62,000 nucleotides of DNA from Mesostigma viride (GCA_009746045.1 RPFO01000296.1:1-62000); one strand, 5' to 3'; numbered from the stretch's first letter, positions 20,031 through 31,958 are shown. Notes: generated by a model not told the origin, from the letters alone. Numbers and translations are program-made.

Positions 20031-20400
20031 CTGCAGTGGCAGCTGGGTAGTTTTCTGACAGTGAGAAGCACTGGTCTAGAAAGTTGGGACATGATGAATG
20101 TGTTATTTATTGAATAAAATTTTGTGAGACACTTGATTGGATGACCATGACATGCTGGGGCTTGGAGCACCCATCTCACTCAGTTAAGAAACCATGCTTG
20201 AGACATGGGGCCTTTTTAATGCATCTCTTGTACATGTGTGAGGTGACCTTTGGGTCCTAGTAGGTTATCTGACAGTTTTTTTAAGGCATTGGGAATGGCT
20301 GCGTCCATTTGATGGCTATGTGTGTTTCTGTTGAAACCCAAAGAAAACTTAAAGTGGGAGTTAGTCTAAGTCTCCCGCCTGTAGCCTAAGTGGACACGTG
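20031..20400. other. Unassigned, AT-rich
   Basis: Contains GAATAAAATTTTG near 20113, which resembles a polyadenylation region. No gene is assigned. Confidence 0.35.
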
Positions 20401-20634
20401 CCAGCACCGCCGGCGCCCAATTGGGTACTGGGACGGTGCTGGACTAGAGCAGTCGTGGCATGGACACGTGGCTATACTCAGTATGTGATGAGCCGGTACC
20501 ACAGTACCGGGACTGTAGTTGTCATGTTAGGACTGACTAGATCAGGTTGTAACTGATAGGTTAGTCCGTCCAGGATCAGTAAGTTAGGCTTAACTTACGC
20601 AAAGTCTGGTCAGCCGCAATTGACGGCTGACCAG
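20401..20634. repeat. Five consecutive hairpins
   Basis: Inverted repeats in a row: CCAGCACC...GGTGCTGG (20401-20442), CCGGTAC/GTACCGG (20493-20510), GGACTGAC...GTTAGTCC (20530-20567), GTAAGTTA/TAACTTAC (20579-20598) and CTGGTCAGCCG/CGGCTGACCAG with a 7-base loop (20606-20634). Arms are 7-11 bp. No coding frame explains them. Confidence 0.7.
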
Positions 20635-22374
20635 CGGTATATGTGCCATTCTATCCTAATGCCAAGGTGTCTCGTCGTCTCCACACTAGCCATTTGGCAT
20701 CGTTTGCGTGCACTGAGTTTCCCAAGCTCTCAGCCTGCACTAACTGTCTAGGGTAGCACATTCCATGCCGAGTCTATCACGCCAACGTCCACGGGTGGCG
20801 GCCCTGTCGCGCGCGGCCTGGGGCTCGCCAGGTGAGGACATAACGCCCATAGCCGTAGGGCACATACCGGCAGGTAGACGCCTTGTCGCGTCCGTGATCT
20901 ATCACGTCCGCAATTCAGATTTTAGCGTAATTCTGACGTCCGCAGCCTTGTGCGGGTTGCTATACCGCGGCCCGGTACTGACGCCGCGGATCTCAATTGT
21001 ACTCACGCGCCAAGTCCGCTGAATTTGCTGACGGAACTTTTGGGCGGACCTGAATTTCACTGACATTCGTCACAAGGGCAGTTTGCCGAATGCTGGTACG
21101 CAGCAAGCCGGCGAGGCACTGAGCAGATGTGCAATTTCAGGATTTCAACGTGGGACACCAGACACAAATGCAAGGAAGCCCCAGGCGGTGCCTGGCATAG
21201 CCGATAGATTTGCCCTTGTATATTTGTGTTCGCTTGACAGATAAAGCTTGAAGTTTAGCTTGTCGGAAATTAGACAATGTTATGATTGGCTGATGTCTAA
21301 AGTGGCGCTAGTGGCGCCAGCCGCCAGGCTTGAGCTTTGAGCAGTATAGAAGGATGAGCAACGAACCATGGTGGTCGTTGTTCGTCCGTTTCTCTCCCTC
21401 ACAACTGGTTTGTTGTCTTCATGGGGTGAAATAGTTCGAGCAGCCCGGAGCAGCCCCCGTGAGTGGTTGCATGCAGTCAGTTGCCATGAGGATGGACTGA
21501 CGGATATGACAATGTATTGGTTTTGTTAAGAATGTGTGTAAGACTGAGAACGAGACAAGGGACAGGGCCTTCGGGCACCCTGGTCGTCGTTGGCAAGAAT
21601 GCCAGTAGGAACTAGGTCGGGAACACACGCGCACTGCCGCCACAAGGGGCCTGCAGTGGCGTCAACCAAGGGACCTCACAGCTGCTCTTATAACTACAAC
21701 ATTACAACTCAACACTCTTTGTAATTCGTCATGTATATATCTCATTGGAATTGAAATGTCTTTTGGTTGCTTTAATGATAAAGCATGGTCTCAAGAATCG
21801 GCTGGTTGGGCCGGATTGCCTGTCATGAAGGTGGCGGTGCCATAAAGGACCGCACCTTTCATTCTCATTTTAAGGTGGCATATCTCACACATGATTACTG
21901 CTGATAGTGGATGCATTCCAAGTAGCGGTAATGACCAGTCCAGGATGATATGGCACGCAAACGCGACAGCCTCACGTGGCCCCTCCGCAGGGCTGCGCCC
22001 CGCCGTCAGCCGGGCAGGCACCTCACTCGCGTGGGCCGGGCCCAGCCAGGTAGACGCCGCAAGGCCTGCACTGACCTTCAAAGAGCAGCTCGTAGAGAAC
22101 ATATGGCGGGGGGCCTAGCTAGTAGGCCTCTCCATGATTCGGCCGGGAAAAGATGATGGACAAGGGCAAGTGGGCTCAGGTCATAGATCGAGGACAACAA
22201 CCCCCTTGCACCTCTATGTCAACAAGAAACTGTGGAAGCCCCCCCGGGCTTCTCCGGGATAGAGCACTCCAGCTAGTTGTCTAGATGGGGGCAATCGATG
22301 ATGGGATAGCTTAGGCATTACAGCACCTGAAACGATATTAGCGCACAGCGTTATAGTACCTTCAATTAGCTCTG
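20635..22374. other. Unassigned, a few open frames
   Basis: No family is recognised. The frame at 21891-22118 (+) is Ala/Arg-rich and ends LTFKEQLVENIWRG, and the overlapping 21950-22156 frame is very Arg-rich; which, if either, is real is unclear. A TATATATC element and a CACAACTGG-rich stretch lie around 21350-21750. A retroelement LTR is possible but not shown. Confidence 0.3.
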
Positions 22375-22675
22375 GCACCTTGTGGCCATCAGCTTGCGCC
22401 TTAATTAGCCGACGTCTTGAGCCCACCTCACATTTGTAGCATAAGCTATGCGTCAGCCTACCTATGGTATTGCACTGGTTGTATTGCACCCACAGTGTTG
22501 CGCCCCGGCATGATGCACCATGCGCCCGTGGAGAGAGCGCTCTGTGGCCTGCCCACCTGCGGCAGTGAGAGAAGCTAGGGCGCCCTCCCTCCTTCTCGCT
22601 GTGTATATAGGGTTGAAGGTTCCTTTACTCTGTATTGGCACCCACGTGACGCAGTCACGTGCTTATTAATCAATA
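22375..22675 (-). mobile_element. SINE-like repeat (family S), copy 1
   Basis: Reverse complement of 34668-34942 over most of its length. Shared landmarks are CACGTGAC-TGC-GTCACGTG at the start, CCTTCAACCCTATATACAC, AGGGCGCCCTAGCTTCTCTC, GCAGGCCACAGAG and GTGGGCTCAAGACGTCGG. It is non-coding and ends in an AATTAAGGCGCAAGC block. Confidence 0.8.
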
Positions 22676-22831
22676 TATTTACTAACCCCCCTGCAGTGGG
22701 GAAGCCGCGCGTTTGCACACGTGGGAAGCACATGCTAGAGAAGACCCCTAGGGTCGCGAGCACCATAGCTATAGACTCTATAGGAGTAGGACTGTTTTTG
22801 TAGATAGCTTAGACCGGTAGGTTTGCGTGTA

Positions 22832-24771
22832 CCCATCCATCCATCCATCCATCCATCCATCCATCCATCCATCCATCCATCCATCCATCCATCCATCCAT
22901 CCATCCATCCATCCATCCATCCATCCATCCATCCATCCATCCATCCATCCATCCATCCATCCATCCATCCATCCATCCATCCATCCATCCATCCATCCAT
23001 CCATCCATCCATCCATCCATCCATCCATCCATCCATCCATCCATCCATCCATCCATCCATCCATCCATCCATCCATCCATCCATCCATCCATCCATCCAT
23101 CCATCCATCCATCCATCCATCCATCCATCCATCCATCCATCCATCCATCCATCCATCCATCCATCCATCCATCCATCCATCCATCCATCCATCCATCCAT
23201 CCATCCATCCATCCATCCATCCATCCATCCATCCATCCATCCATCCATCCATCCATCCATCCATCCATCCATCCATCCATCCATCCATCCATCCATCCAT
23301 CCATCCATCCATCCATCCATCCATCCATCCATCCATCCATCCATCCATCCATCCATCCATCCATCCATCCATCCATCCATCCATCCATCCATCCATCCAT
23401 CCATCCATCCATCCATCCATCCATCCATCCATCCATCCATCCATCCATCCATCCATCCATCCATCCATCCATCCATCCATCCATCCATCCATCCATCCAT
23501 CCATCCATCCATCCATCCATCCATCCATCCATCCATCCATCCATCCATCCAAGGCATCCATCCATCCATCCATCCATCCATCCATCCATCCATCCATCCA
23601 TCCATCCATCCATCCATCCATCCATCCATCCATCCATCCATCCATCCATCCATCCATCCATCCATCCATCCATCCATCCATCCATCCATCCATCCATCCA
23701 TCCATCCATCCATCCATCCATCCATCCATCCATCCATCCATCCATCCATCCATCCATCCATCCATCCATCCATCCATCCATCCATCCATCCATCCATCCA
23801 TCCATCCATCCATCCATCCATCCATCCATCCATCCATCCATCCATCCATCCATCCATCCATCCATCCATCCATCCATCCATCCATCCATCCATCCATCCA
23901 TCCATCCATCCATCCATCCATCCATCCATCCATCCATCCATCCATCCATCCATCCATCCATCCATCCATCCATCCATCCATCCATCCATCCATCCATCCA
24001 TCCATCCATCCATCCATCCATCCATCCATCCATCCATCCATCCATCCATCCATCCATCCATCCATCCATCCATCCATCCATCCATCCATCCATCCATCCA
24101 TCCATCCATCCATCCATCCATCCATCCATCCATCCATCCATCCATCCATCCATCCATCCATCCATCCATCCATCCATCCATCCATCCATCCATCCATCCA
24201 TCCATCCATCCATCCATCCATCCATCCATCCATCCATCCATCCATCCATCCATCCATCCATCCATCCATCCATCCATCCATCCATCCATCCATCCATCCA
24301 TCCATCCATCCATCCATCCATCCATCCATCCATCCATCCATCCATCCATCCATCCATCCATCCATCCATCCATCCATCCATCCATCCATCCATCCATCCA
24401 TCCATCCATCCATCCAAGGCATCCATCCATCCATCCATCCATCCATCCATCCATCCATCCATCCATCCATCCATCCATCCATCCATCCATCCATCCATCC
24501 ATCCATCCATCCATCCATCCATCCATCCATCCATCCATCCATCCATCCATCCATCCATCCATCCATCCATCCATCCATCCATCCATCCATCCATCCATCC
24601 ATCCATCCATCCATCCATCCATCCATCCATCCATCCATCCATCCATCCATCCATCCATCCATCCATCCATCCATCCATCCATCCATCCATCCATCCATCC
24701 ATCCATCCATCCATCCATCCATCCATCCATCCATCCATCCATCCATCCATCCATCCATCCATCCATCCATC
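22832..24771. repeat. (CATC)n / (GGAT)n array, 1.94 kb
   Basis: Nearly 480 perfect tetranucleotide units, broken only by two identical AAGGC interruptions at 23551 and 24416, each shifting the phase by one base. It ends directly against a retroelement-derived 3' tail at 24774. The repetitive frames on both strands (WMDG, IHPS) are artefacts of a 4-bp unit that has no stop codon. Confidence 0.99.
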
Positions 24772-24773
24772 GG

Positions 24774-24830
24774 GGTTGAATGCTCCGTGACTCCCAAACG
24801 GGAGCACGAGTTTAATTGATTAATTATAAT
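24774..24830 (+). mobile_element. Family B 3' tail, truncated
   Basis: TTGAATGCTCCGTGACTCCC followed by AAACGGGAGCACGAG and TTTAATTGATTAATTATAATT. This is the 3' end seen also at 26812-26862 and 43141-43190, joined directly to the (CATC)n array. Confidence 0.75.
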
Positions 24831-24834
24831 TATG

Positions 24835-26640
24835 GGCGTACATGTACAGGCCACGTTGGCTAGCAAGGCGCCCAGGCCTTACTATTCTACACTACTACTG
24901 CTATGGTCCCTAATAAGCGGGGGTGGCTGGAGGTGCTGGGGCAGTGCTCAGGGGTCGCTTGCTAGTGAGGGCTTGTGGCCGACATGGATGGCTGCCCCCT
25001 TCCAGCAGTACACCGGCTTCCCCGCCGCAGTCTGCCGGAGCTGGAGGTAGATCGGCCATATAGCTCCCGTCGCCGTTGTTGCTGCGCCAGGGTCAAGTCA
25101 TCGTCCAAGCTGTATAGTGAGTCCTCTCGAGCCGCTTGCGGTGTCTGAGGCCGGAACGAAATCTTGTCCGCCGGGTTCTCAAAGATCTACATATGAGCAG
25201 CAGCGGAGCTAGGCGCCCCCGTCTTGCCGCGAGGGGGGATCAAGGCGGTGGGCGTCCAGCTTGATCTCAGCATTGAGGCCCATGCGGCCAAGGATTTCTT
25301 TCTCAAACGCCTGCGCAAGCTTCACGGAGTTCTCACCTTCCACCAGGTCGAAGCCTCTTGATGATGATGTTAAGCCGGCTGCGATTAATTGTCGAGCTCA
25401 GCCTCCTCGCGGAGGTCGAGCGTCTGCTGTTGGAGCTGTGCTGCAACGGCGCGGAGGTGGTGGAGGCCGGTGTGGTGCTTCAGCATGTCCGCCCAGGTCT
25501 AGGTGGGAGGAGTATTGCCTGCCGGGCCAGCGGGGGCTGGCTTGGCGGCAATGTCCTTCACCGCCTGGGCGGTGAGGCCTGCGGTTTTTTTGCAGGTGAT
25601 TCGATGGCGATGGCGTTGTCAGTCCTGGAGGCGCTTGTCGATGTCACGGAGCTGGGCGGTGATGGTGTCGGTGGAGGCAGTGGCCGGGGGGGGGAGGTCA
25701 GAGGCGAGGAGGGTGGAGGTGGCGGTGGACGGATATGGCGGGGAGCTCGGCAGCCACTGAGCGTGCGGCCCACAGCTGCCAGCCTGCCACATCTGCAGCT
25801 AGGGGCTCAGTCACGTGCTGCGCGATCATTGGCTTCTTGAAGGTGGAGGAGGAAGGTGGATTCGGTCAAGGGGCCCGGGCGGTGTGCAGGAGGTCCTCGG
25901 CAGAGAGGTGGTAAAGAGAGCGGCGAGCTGAAGGCGGGGACAAGACCAGCCGGGCAGGTGGTCAGTCAGGTGCGCGGTAGGAATACCAGCCGTCAACTCC
26001 CGGCGTTGCGGAAAAATGGGTTTGGGAGCGGTGGGTTTGGGAGCGGAGGCGCAGGCCTGCACAGGGTGGCAAGGAGCGAGGCGTGCGACCCATAAAACAC
26101 GAGCTCCAGTATCTTGATGGAGGGCATGTCAAAAAAGCCTGGCCTGTTGATGACCTACATAGGCGGAAAACAACCTGTCCAGACGTCAAAGTCGCGGTCA
26201 GACCAGCTAGGTTCATCTGGGCGACTGCGCTTGGGCTCAGGCGACGGGTGTGCTGGAGGGCGAGGCAAGCCCGGGAGGGACTTGGGCGACCACCAGTGCG
26301 TGACTAGTGTCACCGCTGACTTCCGGACCTGAGGGCGAAGTTGCAGCCGGAGCTGCAGACGTATTTTCAGGGCTTAGCGCACTGAGCCGCCACACAAGGC
26401 TAGTAACGTTGCGTAGAGGAGCGTTTGCTCGTCATATATTGCGTAATAGCTTCGGGAAAATATATCAGCGTGTGCGTCTTAGAAAGACGAGGCGATTGTG
26501 ATATTCACAGCCGAATTCGGTGCCCACCAAACGTGAAAGTTATGAGCTCCGCCGTCAGCCATGGCTACCTCGTGGCTCGTGGCTCGTGGCTCGTGGGCAG
26601 ACAGCCATGCTACGCCCTAGCTAATATGTTCCGCTTGCTT
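24835..26640 (-). mobile_element. ORF1-only LINE-like element, decayed copy
   Basis: Reverse-strand homologue of the element at 40530-42565, from a 5' leader (GAGCCACGAGCCACGAGG, near 26590) through the ORF1 region to a TAGTGTAGAATAGT block near 24890 and a GTACATGTACGCC 3' end. In both copies ORF1 is followed directly by the same 3' region, with no reverse transcriptase or endonuclease between. The leader in this copy has an extra repeat of GAGCCAC. Confidence 0.75.
25000..26435 (-). pseudogene. LINE ORF1-like protein, decayed
   Basis: Recognisable blocks read on the minus strand: an Ala/Pro/Ser-rich N-terminal part near 26350-26250 with SPEPKRSR, a Ser/Thr/Pro-rich linker around 25740, the DNAIAIE segment near 25610, the AGLTAQAVKDIAAKPAPAG stretch near 25565-25510, LDLREEAEL near 25410, and the RRM region near 25330-25060. 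Stops and several frameshifts interrupt it. By comparison with the plus-strand copy it once encoded the same protein. Confidence 0.7.
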
Positions 26641-26689
26641 GCCCACGCTCCTGGCCATGATATGCTCGCGCGGGTCTCATTGCACCCAC

Positions 26690-26862
26690 AGAATTTGCCG
26701 GATCGCCTATCGTGTCCGATTGCTGCTGTGGCATGCCTCAGGCATGAAGGAGAAAGGGGGTCTCTACCCTTTCTTCCCGTCAATGTGCATATATACAGGG
26801 ATTATAAGCACTCCGGTGCTCCGTGACTCCCCAACGGGAGCAAGTGTTAATTAATATTAAGT
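26690..26862 (+). mobile_element. Family B short element
   Basis: Landmarks in order: TTGCACCCACAG, a TGTGGCATGCC block, a GGGGGTCTCTACCC block, CAGGGATTATAAGCACTCC, GTGCTCCGTGACTCCCCAAC and a TTAATTAATATT tail. Non-coding. Related copies lie at 42830-43190, 39740-39850 (divergent), 44680-44780 (partial) and 61265-61410 (minus). Confidence 0.75.
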
Positions 26863-26880
26863 GAGACCGCTAAAGTAACT

Positions 26881-26930
26881 ATAGATTCTCCCGATTTCTG
26901 GCCTGGCAGCGCTCAGTGGTTGTCTCCTTG
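26881..26930 (+). repeat. Dispersed ~50-bp motif, copy 2
   Basis: GATTCTCCCGATTTCTGGCC then an 8-base difference before CAGTGGTTGTCTCCTTG. It immediately follows the tail of the family B element. Confidence 0.75.
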
Positions 26931-26947
26931 TTATAGTCACTACAGGG

Positions 26948-27420
26948 GGATGTAGTCCTCATCTGAGCTGTCCTCTCGTACTGTAATGGCAGACGAGGCC
27001 GGTAGTAAAGCGGCTATCCTCAGGGGCAATAACTTCCACGGCTGCGGACTTCTACCCTGCATTCTACCGATGGGCCGGCGGGCCGAGGGGCCCGTGGGGA
27101 GAAAACAGGAGCATGCCCCACAGGAACTGCATGAGGTGCTTATCGCAGACGGCAGCCCATTTCTCCTTGCCTATCATGACTCATGCCGGGGCGCGGAGTG
27201 CAGATAATCTCAGAAGCCCTGCATCCTCAAACAGTTGCCGTGTCACATACATACTGGTCCGGGGTCGCGCCGCGTCGGTGCGGGGCGCGCGCAAGTTTGC
27301 CAGTGGGTTGCGACGGCCACTGCAGCTATACTTTTTCATTTTATCAGTGCATCTCCGGTGCAACGCAGTGAGCAGTAATGGCGGCCCCTGACATCATGAC
27401 GCACCGGCACAACTGAGCCC
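26948..27420 (-). mobile_element. Family C LINE fragment (3' region)
   Basis: Repeated inverted at 39090-39570 and in part at 35236-35330: shared blocks are CCTCATCTGAGCTGTCCTC, ACTGTAATGGCAGACGAGG and a short coding-like segment NPLANLRAPRTDA (minus strand here, about 27310). No complete protein remains. Confidence 0.6.
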
Positions 27421-27429
27421 CGCAGATGT

Positions 27430-27850
27430 GGACATCATGAGCTATACGAGGGTCAAAAGGTCGAAAACTGATACTAGGCAGGTAGTTTGTACATGTTATA
27501 CAACATCAGTGGGCCGCCTGGCCCCCGGCCTCTTGCCATTGCTATTGATCTTCGTGGATTACACCAAGGCCTTCTCTCGATCGTTGTGTATGTCATGCGC
27601 CATGCAGGTGCCCGCTTTGCTCTGCTGGTTGGCCGTGCACCTGGCCTAGTGATCACAAATGAGCTTGGGGAAGGGGGTTTGACTGATCACCATTGAAGCA
27701 GAATTTACTATAGCTCAGTGACCTCATTTTGCCGACGTCATCACGCTCATTGAGAAGCAGAAGTCTGCCCAACTTTGGCTGGACTGCCTCGCGCTTGAGG
27801 CTCGTGCTGCCGGTCTAGAAATCAGCCCCAAAATGGACGGGCCCTGGCCC
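27430..27850 (+). pseudogene. Non-LTR reverse transcriptase fragment
   Basis: IFVDYTKAFSRSL near 27550 corresponds to RT motif A of LINEs. FADVITLIEKQKSAQLWLDC near 27737, with AGLEISPKM after it, corresponds to the FADD box region, with one Asp replaced by Val. The frame is broken between them and both ends are truncated. Confidence 0.65.
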
Positions 27851-27907
27851 TCGGTCTGGCCGGGCCCCTGCCCCCACTTCGCCTCTTAGACGCAAGCAAA
27901 AGTTTTA

Positions 27908-27981
27908 GTTATAAACATCGATTCCTGCGGAATCGATACTAAGCGCTTAGTATCGATTCCGCAGGAATCGATGTTTATAAC
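27908..27981. repeat. 74-bp perfect palindrome
   Basis: Two 37-bp arms with no spacer, centred on AAGCGCTT, with outer ends GTTATAAACATCGATTCC and GGAATCGATGTTTATAAC. Each arm holds a smaller hairpin (ATCGATTCC-TGC-GGAATCGAT), so a cruciform with side hairpins is possible. No protein frame uses it. Confidence 0.97.
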
Positions 27982-28093
27982 TGACACCGAGGTCAATTAT
28001 GTACCCTACTTCAGGCCGCTTCAAGTTGCTAGGCAGTTGGCTTCCCGACTGCGAGGACGACCGGCTGACGACCCGGATAGGCAAGTGGCGTGG

Positions 28094-28770
28094 TGTAACG
28101 TGCCAGCCCAGACACCTAGCCTGAGCTACGTCGCGAAAGATCAACTGTGCCGGTAATAGGAAGAATCAAGGTGGCCTAATGCAGATTGCGCTTCACGACT
28201 GGGGTCGTGAGATATCTGGCACCGCGACTTGATGCCAAGCTATTTAATACACACTTATAATGGCTAGCAATACCAATTACAAATGGATAAGTGCCCCAGG
28301 TTCAATGTGTAGGCTTCATCGCACTTTACATTCATCAAACCAAGAGGACGAGACTCTCGTCCTCGGACCAATTTCACCTAGGTCTGCCACCAAGCTGGCA
28401 AGTGGCGCCGACATGGCGCCGACCTTCCAGAGAATTTAGAAGCATGCAGTCCACACAAGATCCTCGGGTCGACATCGACCCTCGCCAGGCTACAGAATCC
28501 ACGCATGAGTACAATATCTCAACCAGCTATAAAGTACGCAGCGCGGCGCGACTGCACCGGCCCCTAGAAGATCGCATACATCAACCTAGGCCCAAAATAA
28601 CTGGTCCGAATCACACAAACTATCATAAAGTTCCATACAAAAGTCCTGACCAAGGGACAATTCCCAAATTGTCCCGAAATGAGTCCCAAAGTCCTACGGA
28701 CTATGACAACAAGCCAAAATACATAATTTATTCCATTGTTGCGCCCGTTCCAAGGGTCGGGTTCGCAACA
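28094..28770 (-). repeat. 3' LTR of the gag-only element (677 bp)
   Basis: The part 28344-28770 is almost identical to 33855-34289 (one-base length differences only noticed). The part 28101-28335 aligns only patchily with 33617-33845, although its length is nearly the same and both contain a hairpin (CACGACTGGGGTCGTG here, CCACTCTCCGGGAGTGG there). TATAAAG near 28529 may be the promoter TATA box (orientation uncertain). Confidence 0.85.
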
Positions 28771-28795
28771 CTCCTCCCCCTCCCCAGGGGACGGT
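28771..28795 (-). promoter_or_regulatory. Polypurine tract of the gag-only element
   Basis: Read on the minus strand: CCCCTGGGGAGGGGGAGGAG directly before the TGTTGCG start of the 3' LTR. Confidence 0.8.
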
Positions 28796-30336
28796 AGTCT
28801 CTACCGTCATAGAGGTGAAGAAGCACAGGAAAAGAAAACACACGCAACAATTAATTCTGAGTAGCCAATCGGTCGCTGATCATCGCGGCCGTAGGTTGAC
28901 CATAGGGGTACTATGTCCCAACCCTTGTTCTCCAACGGGCCAGTAAAACCAATTCCCCCAAAACTCGCCACACAAGGACAAGTCTTGACGTAGTCAACGT
29001 CGATCTCTCCCTACTATAGGCCGAAGGGAGGAAACCAGATCCTATCACGTGAGGGCTTTCGGGTTTTGACCACAGAAACTTCTCCGCGGGGGTTAACAGT
29101 CGCCTGAATGAACAGCTCGTTTGACTTTTTCGCCATGGCGGGGCTTCCATGACTAGAGACTGCTCCAGACGGCGGGGATATTCCCAGTACTGACGGTACA
29201 GGGCATCCATTGGCATTATAGGTGTGGGGCGCTCCACCTTGCCTACTGGCTGTCTTCCCACCACGAAGTCATTCCTATAGTGTCCACCTTCCGACTCCCA
29301 CGTTTGTCCTATCTACCGGGACCTTACACCAAGAACCAGGTCCAGGTTGGCCTAAGGCCGGCTACCTACCCCAGGTCAAGCCTAACATAATACCGTGCCC
29401 TCATCACATGAGGCACCACTGGAAACTGGAACAAATCACAGGGCAATGTGACTGGAAACTCTGGATCTCTGGACTGGAACAGCAGGAACAGGAACCCCCA
29501 TAATCCATCCTGGAATCTCCCCCACTTCCCACAAATCCATCAATTTTCCTCTCACCGCTGCCCTCCCTGGCGACCGCGCTAGTGCAAGGCCGCGGCAGCA
29601 TATAAAATTCCGCCAGCGGCCCGAATCAGAGGCGCACACCACTCAACGCCAAGACAACCCAATTTATGGGGTCGACCGATAACAATACTACCGGATGCGC
29701 GACTGCAGGCGACGATGCTTATCACAACTGGGATAATAATACGCGCGTGGCAGACATGTTGCGCGCGACCATGCACAGTGGCGGGCACGCAACAGTTGGG
29801 GTGCGCAACAGTGATCCGCGGGGCGCGCACGCGCCAGCATGTGACAGCGTTGTAAACGCCACCGCCGAGCAAAGGCCAAAATATGGATCACGGCAGTCGT
29901 CATCAGCGACTACGGGAGGTGCTCGCGTGCAGAACTGTCCAATGCGGTCGATGCACTGAGGGAGGACCACCAAGCTGAATCACGTCTTGCCTGTGCGGAG
30001 ATGCGCGCGCAAGCGCTGAACTCGTCATTCCGTCTGCAAGACACCTGATGTCGAGTCAACCACAGCGGAAGGCGCTGAATTACACAGACAACGCTGCCAA
30101 CTGGGATCGCGTCCGAAGATGTCGTCCGGGAAACGTATTAGCGAGAGGCACCAATGGCCCGCATCTAGTTTGGTAGAATGACACATGCACCAATACTAAC
30201 TGCGACCATCACGTCTCCCGGGGGAAGTGACCGTGTATACGTCGGCCTCCTCCGCCTCCTCCTGCTGGTCACGTGTGTGGTATAGGTACTCCGCCACGAC
30301 CACAGGAGGGCCGAGAGGTTCCAGCGCACTGAGGGA
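28796..30336 (-). other. Internal region lacking pol
   Basis: Expected position of pol. One minus-strand frame (about 29264-28911) reads VGRQPVGKVERPTPIMPM, then YRQYWEYPRRLEQ, and is not recognised. A plus-strand frame at 29666-29959 is Asn/Gly-rich and probably meaningless. Just after the gag stop an acidic segment (VVVAEYLYHTRDQQ) may be the end of Gag in another frame. Confidence 0.45.
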
Positions 30337-31917
30337 TCAAACCTGAGTGTGGGATCCCTCCCCTTCCCCAGGGGACCGCGCGTCCGCGCGCTGGTCGTCG
30401 TCATCCGGGGGGCCTTGCTGGAACTTGTGGGCCCACGCAGGAACACGTGTGCGCGTCTTGAGTCGCGGGCAGTCCTTCTTGAGGTGTCCGATCTCGTTGC
30501 ACCTGAAGCAGCGGGCCTTGGACACGTCGATGGTGTGTAGCTGCGTGGTTGGCACCTCATCGTCCTCGGATTCCTCCTCCCGGACGGATTCAACTTCCCG
30601 CGGGCTGGCTGAGCGCCGGCGCGTGATGATGTCGGCCACTTGGAGAAGGTACTGCTGGACGGCATGGATGTCCAGGCGTTCCCAGGGGACCTCCGCGTAG
30701 TGTTTCGTAACCTCGTCCAGGAGGTCAGGGTGAATAGCCTCCAGAAACCGAATCTTGTACTCGGTCCACGTCAGGTCGCCGGTCAGCCGCGCCGCAAAGG
30801 AGTCAAAGGTGGTGAGGAACTCCGCCAAGTCAGTGTTGCCCTGACGTAGGCGGCCGAACTCAAACCGCTCGTCAGTCGATAGCCGGGAGGGATGAGCTTG
30901 CGCCGGATGCGCTCCAGCAGTTCCTCAACCGTCTGCGGGTATGACTGAGCCGCCACACTCTCGACGTTAAGCATCCCGACTACTGATGGGTCCATACACT
31001 TCACCACCACGTACGGGATCAGCACCTTGGTAGCCAGCTGCCACTCGTTGTGTTCACACCATACTGTGTACAGCTGCTGCCACATACGAGCCCACTCGTC
31101 GATCTCGCGGGGACTCATGCCCGCGTGGAGCTTGGGCACCGCCTTGAAATCTGGCAGGGGCGGGGCCTTGACCGGCTCTCCCAGGGGCCCGCCCGTCTCG
31201 CAGTACGCGGGACTGGAAAAGGTGGGGGGCTGTTGGCGCCTCGCCCACGCTTCATAATGGGACCCATGGGAGGGGGCATACTGGGCAGACTCGCGCCGGG
31301 ATACGAGAGCGTCCGCGCGCGCCAAGCTGGATAGTCGCCAGTCCCACGTCGGGGCGTGTAGGCATCAGATTGCCGCCGTAAGGCGAAGCGGTCCGACTCA
31401 CGCCGCACGTGGACCGACGTGGGATGCTCGTAGCCAGGGTCGTCCAAGGGCAGCCGACTGAAGTTGACATTCGTGGGCGCGCTCCTGGCGGGTGTGTATG
31501 GTGGTACGGTGGGGAATGGGCCAGGAGGAGCTTGTCCATCGTCCCATGGGTCGCCGTGGACGTAGGCCGACGATCCTGGCACTCTATGCGGGGGCCTGGA
31601 CTCTCGCTCGTAAGACCCGAAGGATACCTGACGAGGGACCCGCCCGGGCTCCGGTCCCGACCCCCCCCGTCCACGCCCGGCCCATGCATGGATCAGACGC
31701 GCGCTACCGCGCGCGTACATCGCCGGGTAGTACCGATCCACAAGAGCAGCAGGCGGGGGTACGAACGGAGAGCTGGCAGTTGAGCTACCTGCGTCCTCTA
31801 CGTCCTCCTCCTCCTGCACCTCTTCCACGGAAGGGGGTCGCTGCGTAGGAGGTACCCTGTCCCAATTGCCCATATGCTGGGTCGATAGCGGTCGCGGATG
31901 CTGCTGCGTCTGCTGTC

Positions 31918-31958
<41 letters not shown>

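Noticed and set aside
19667-20050. Arg/Gly-rich protein gene overlapping the probable 3' LTR
   Set aside because: No homology recognised and it lies across the proposed LTR edge; not enough to call a gene, though the LTR boundary itself is uncertain.
22735-24866. Very long open frames (about 650-690 codons) of WMDG and IHPS repeats
   Set aside because: They are translations of a perfect 4-bp repeat that contains no stop in any frame on either strand; six overlapping versions exist.
29666-29959. Plus-strand 97-codon gene inside the gag-only element
   Set aside because: Opposite to element sense, unusual composition, no motif.
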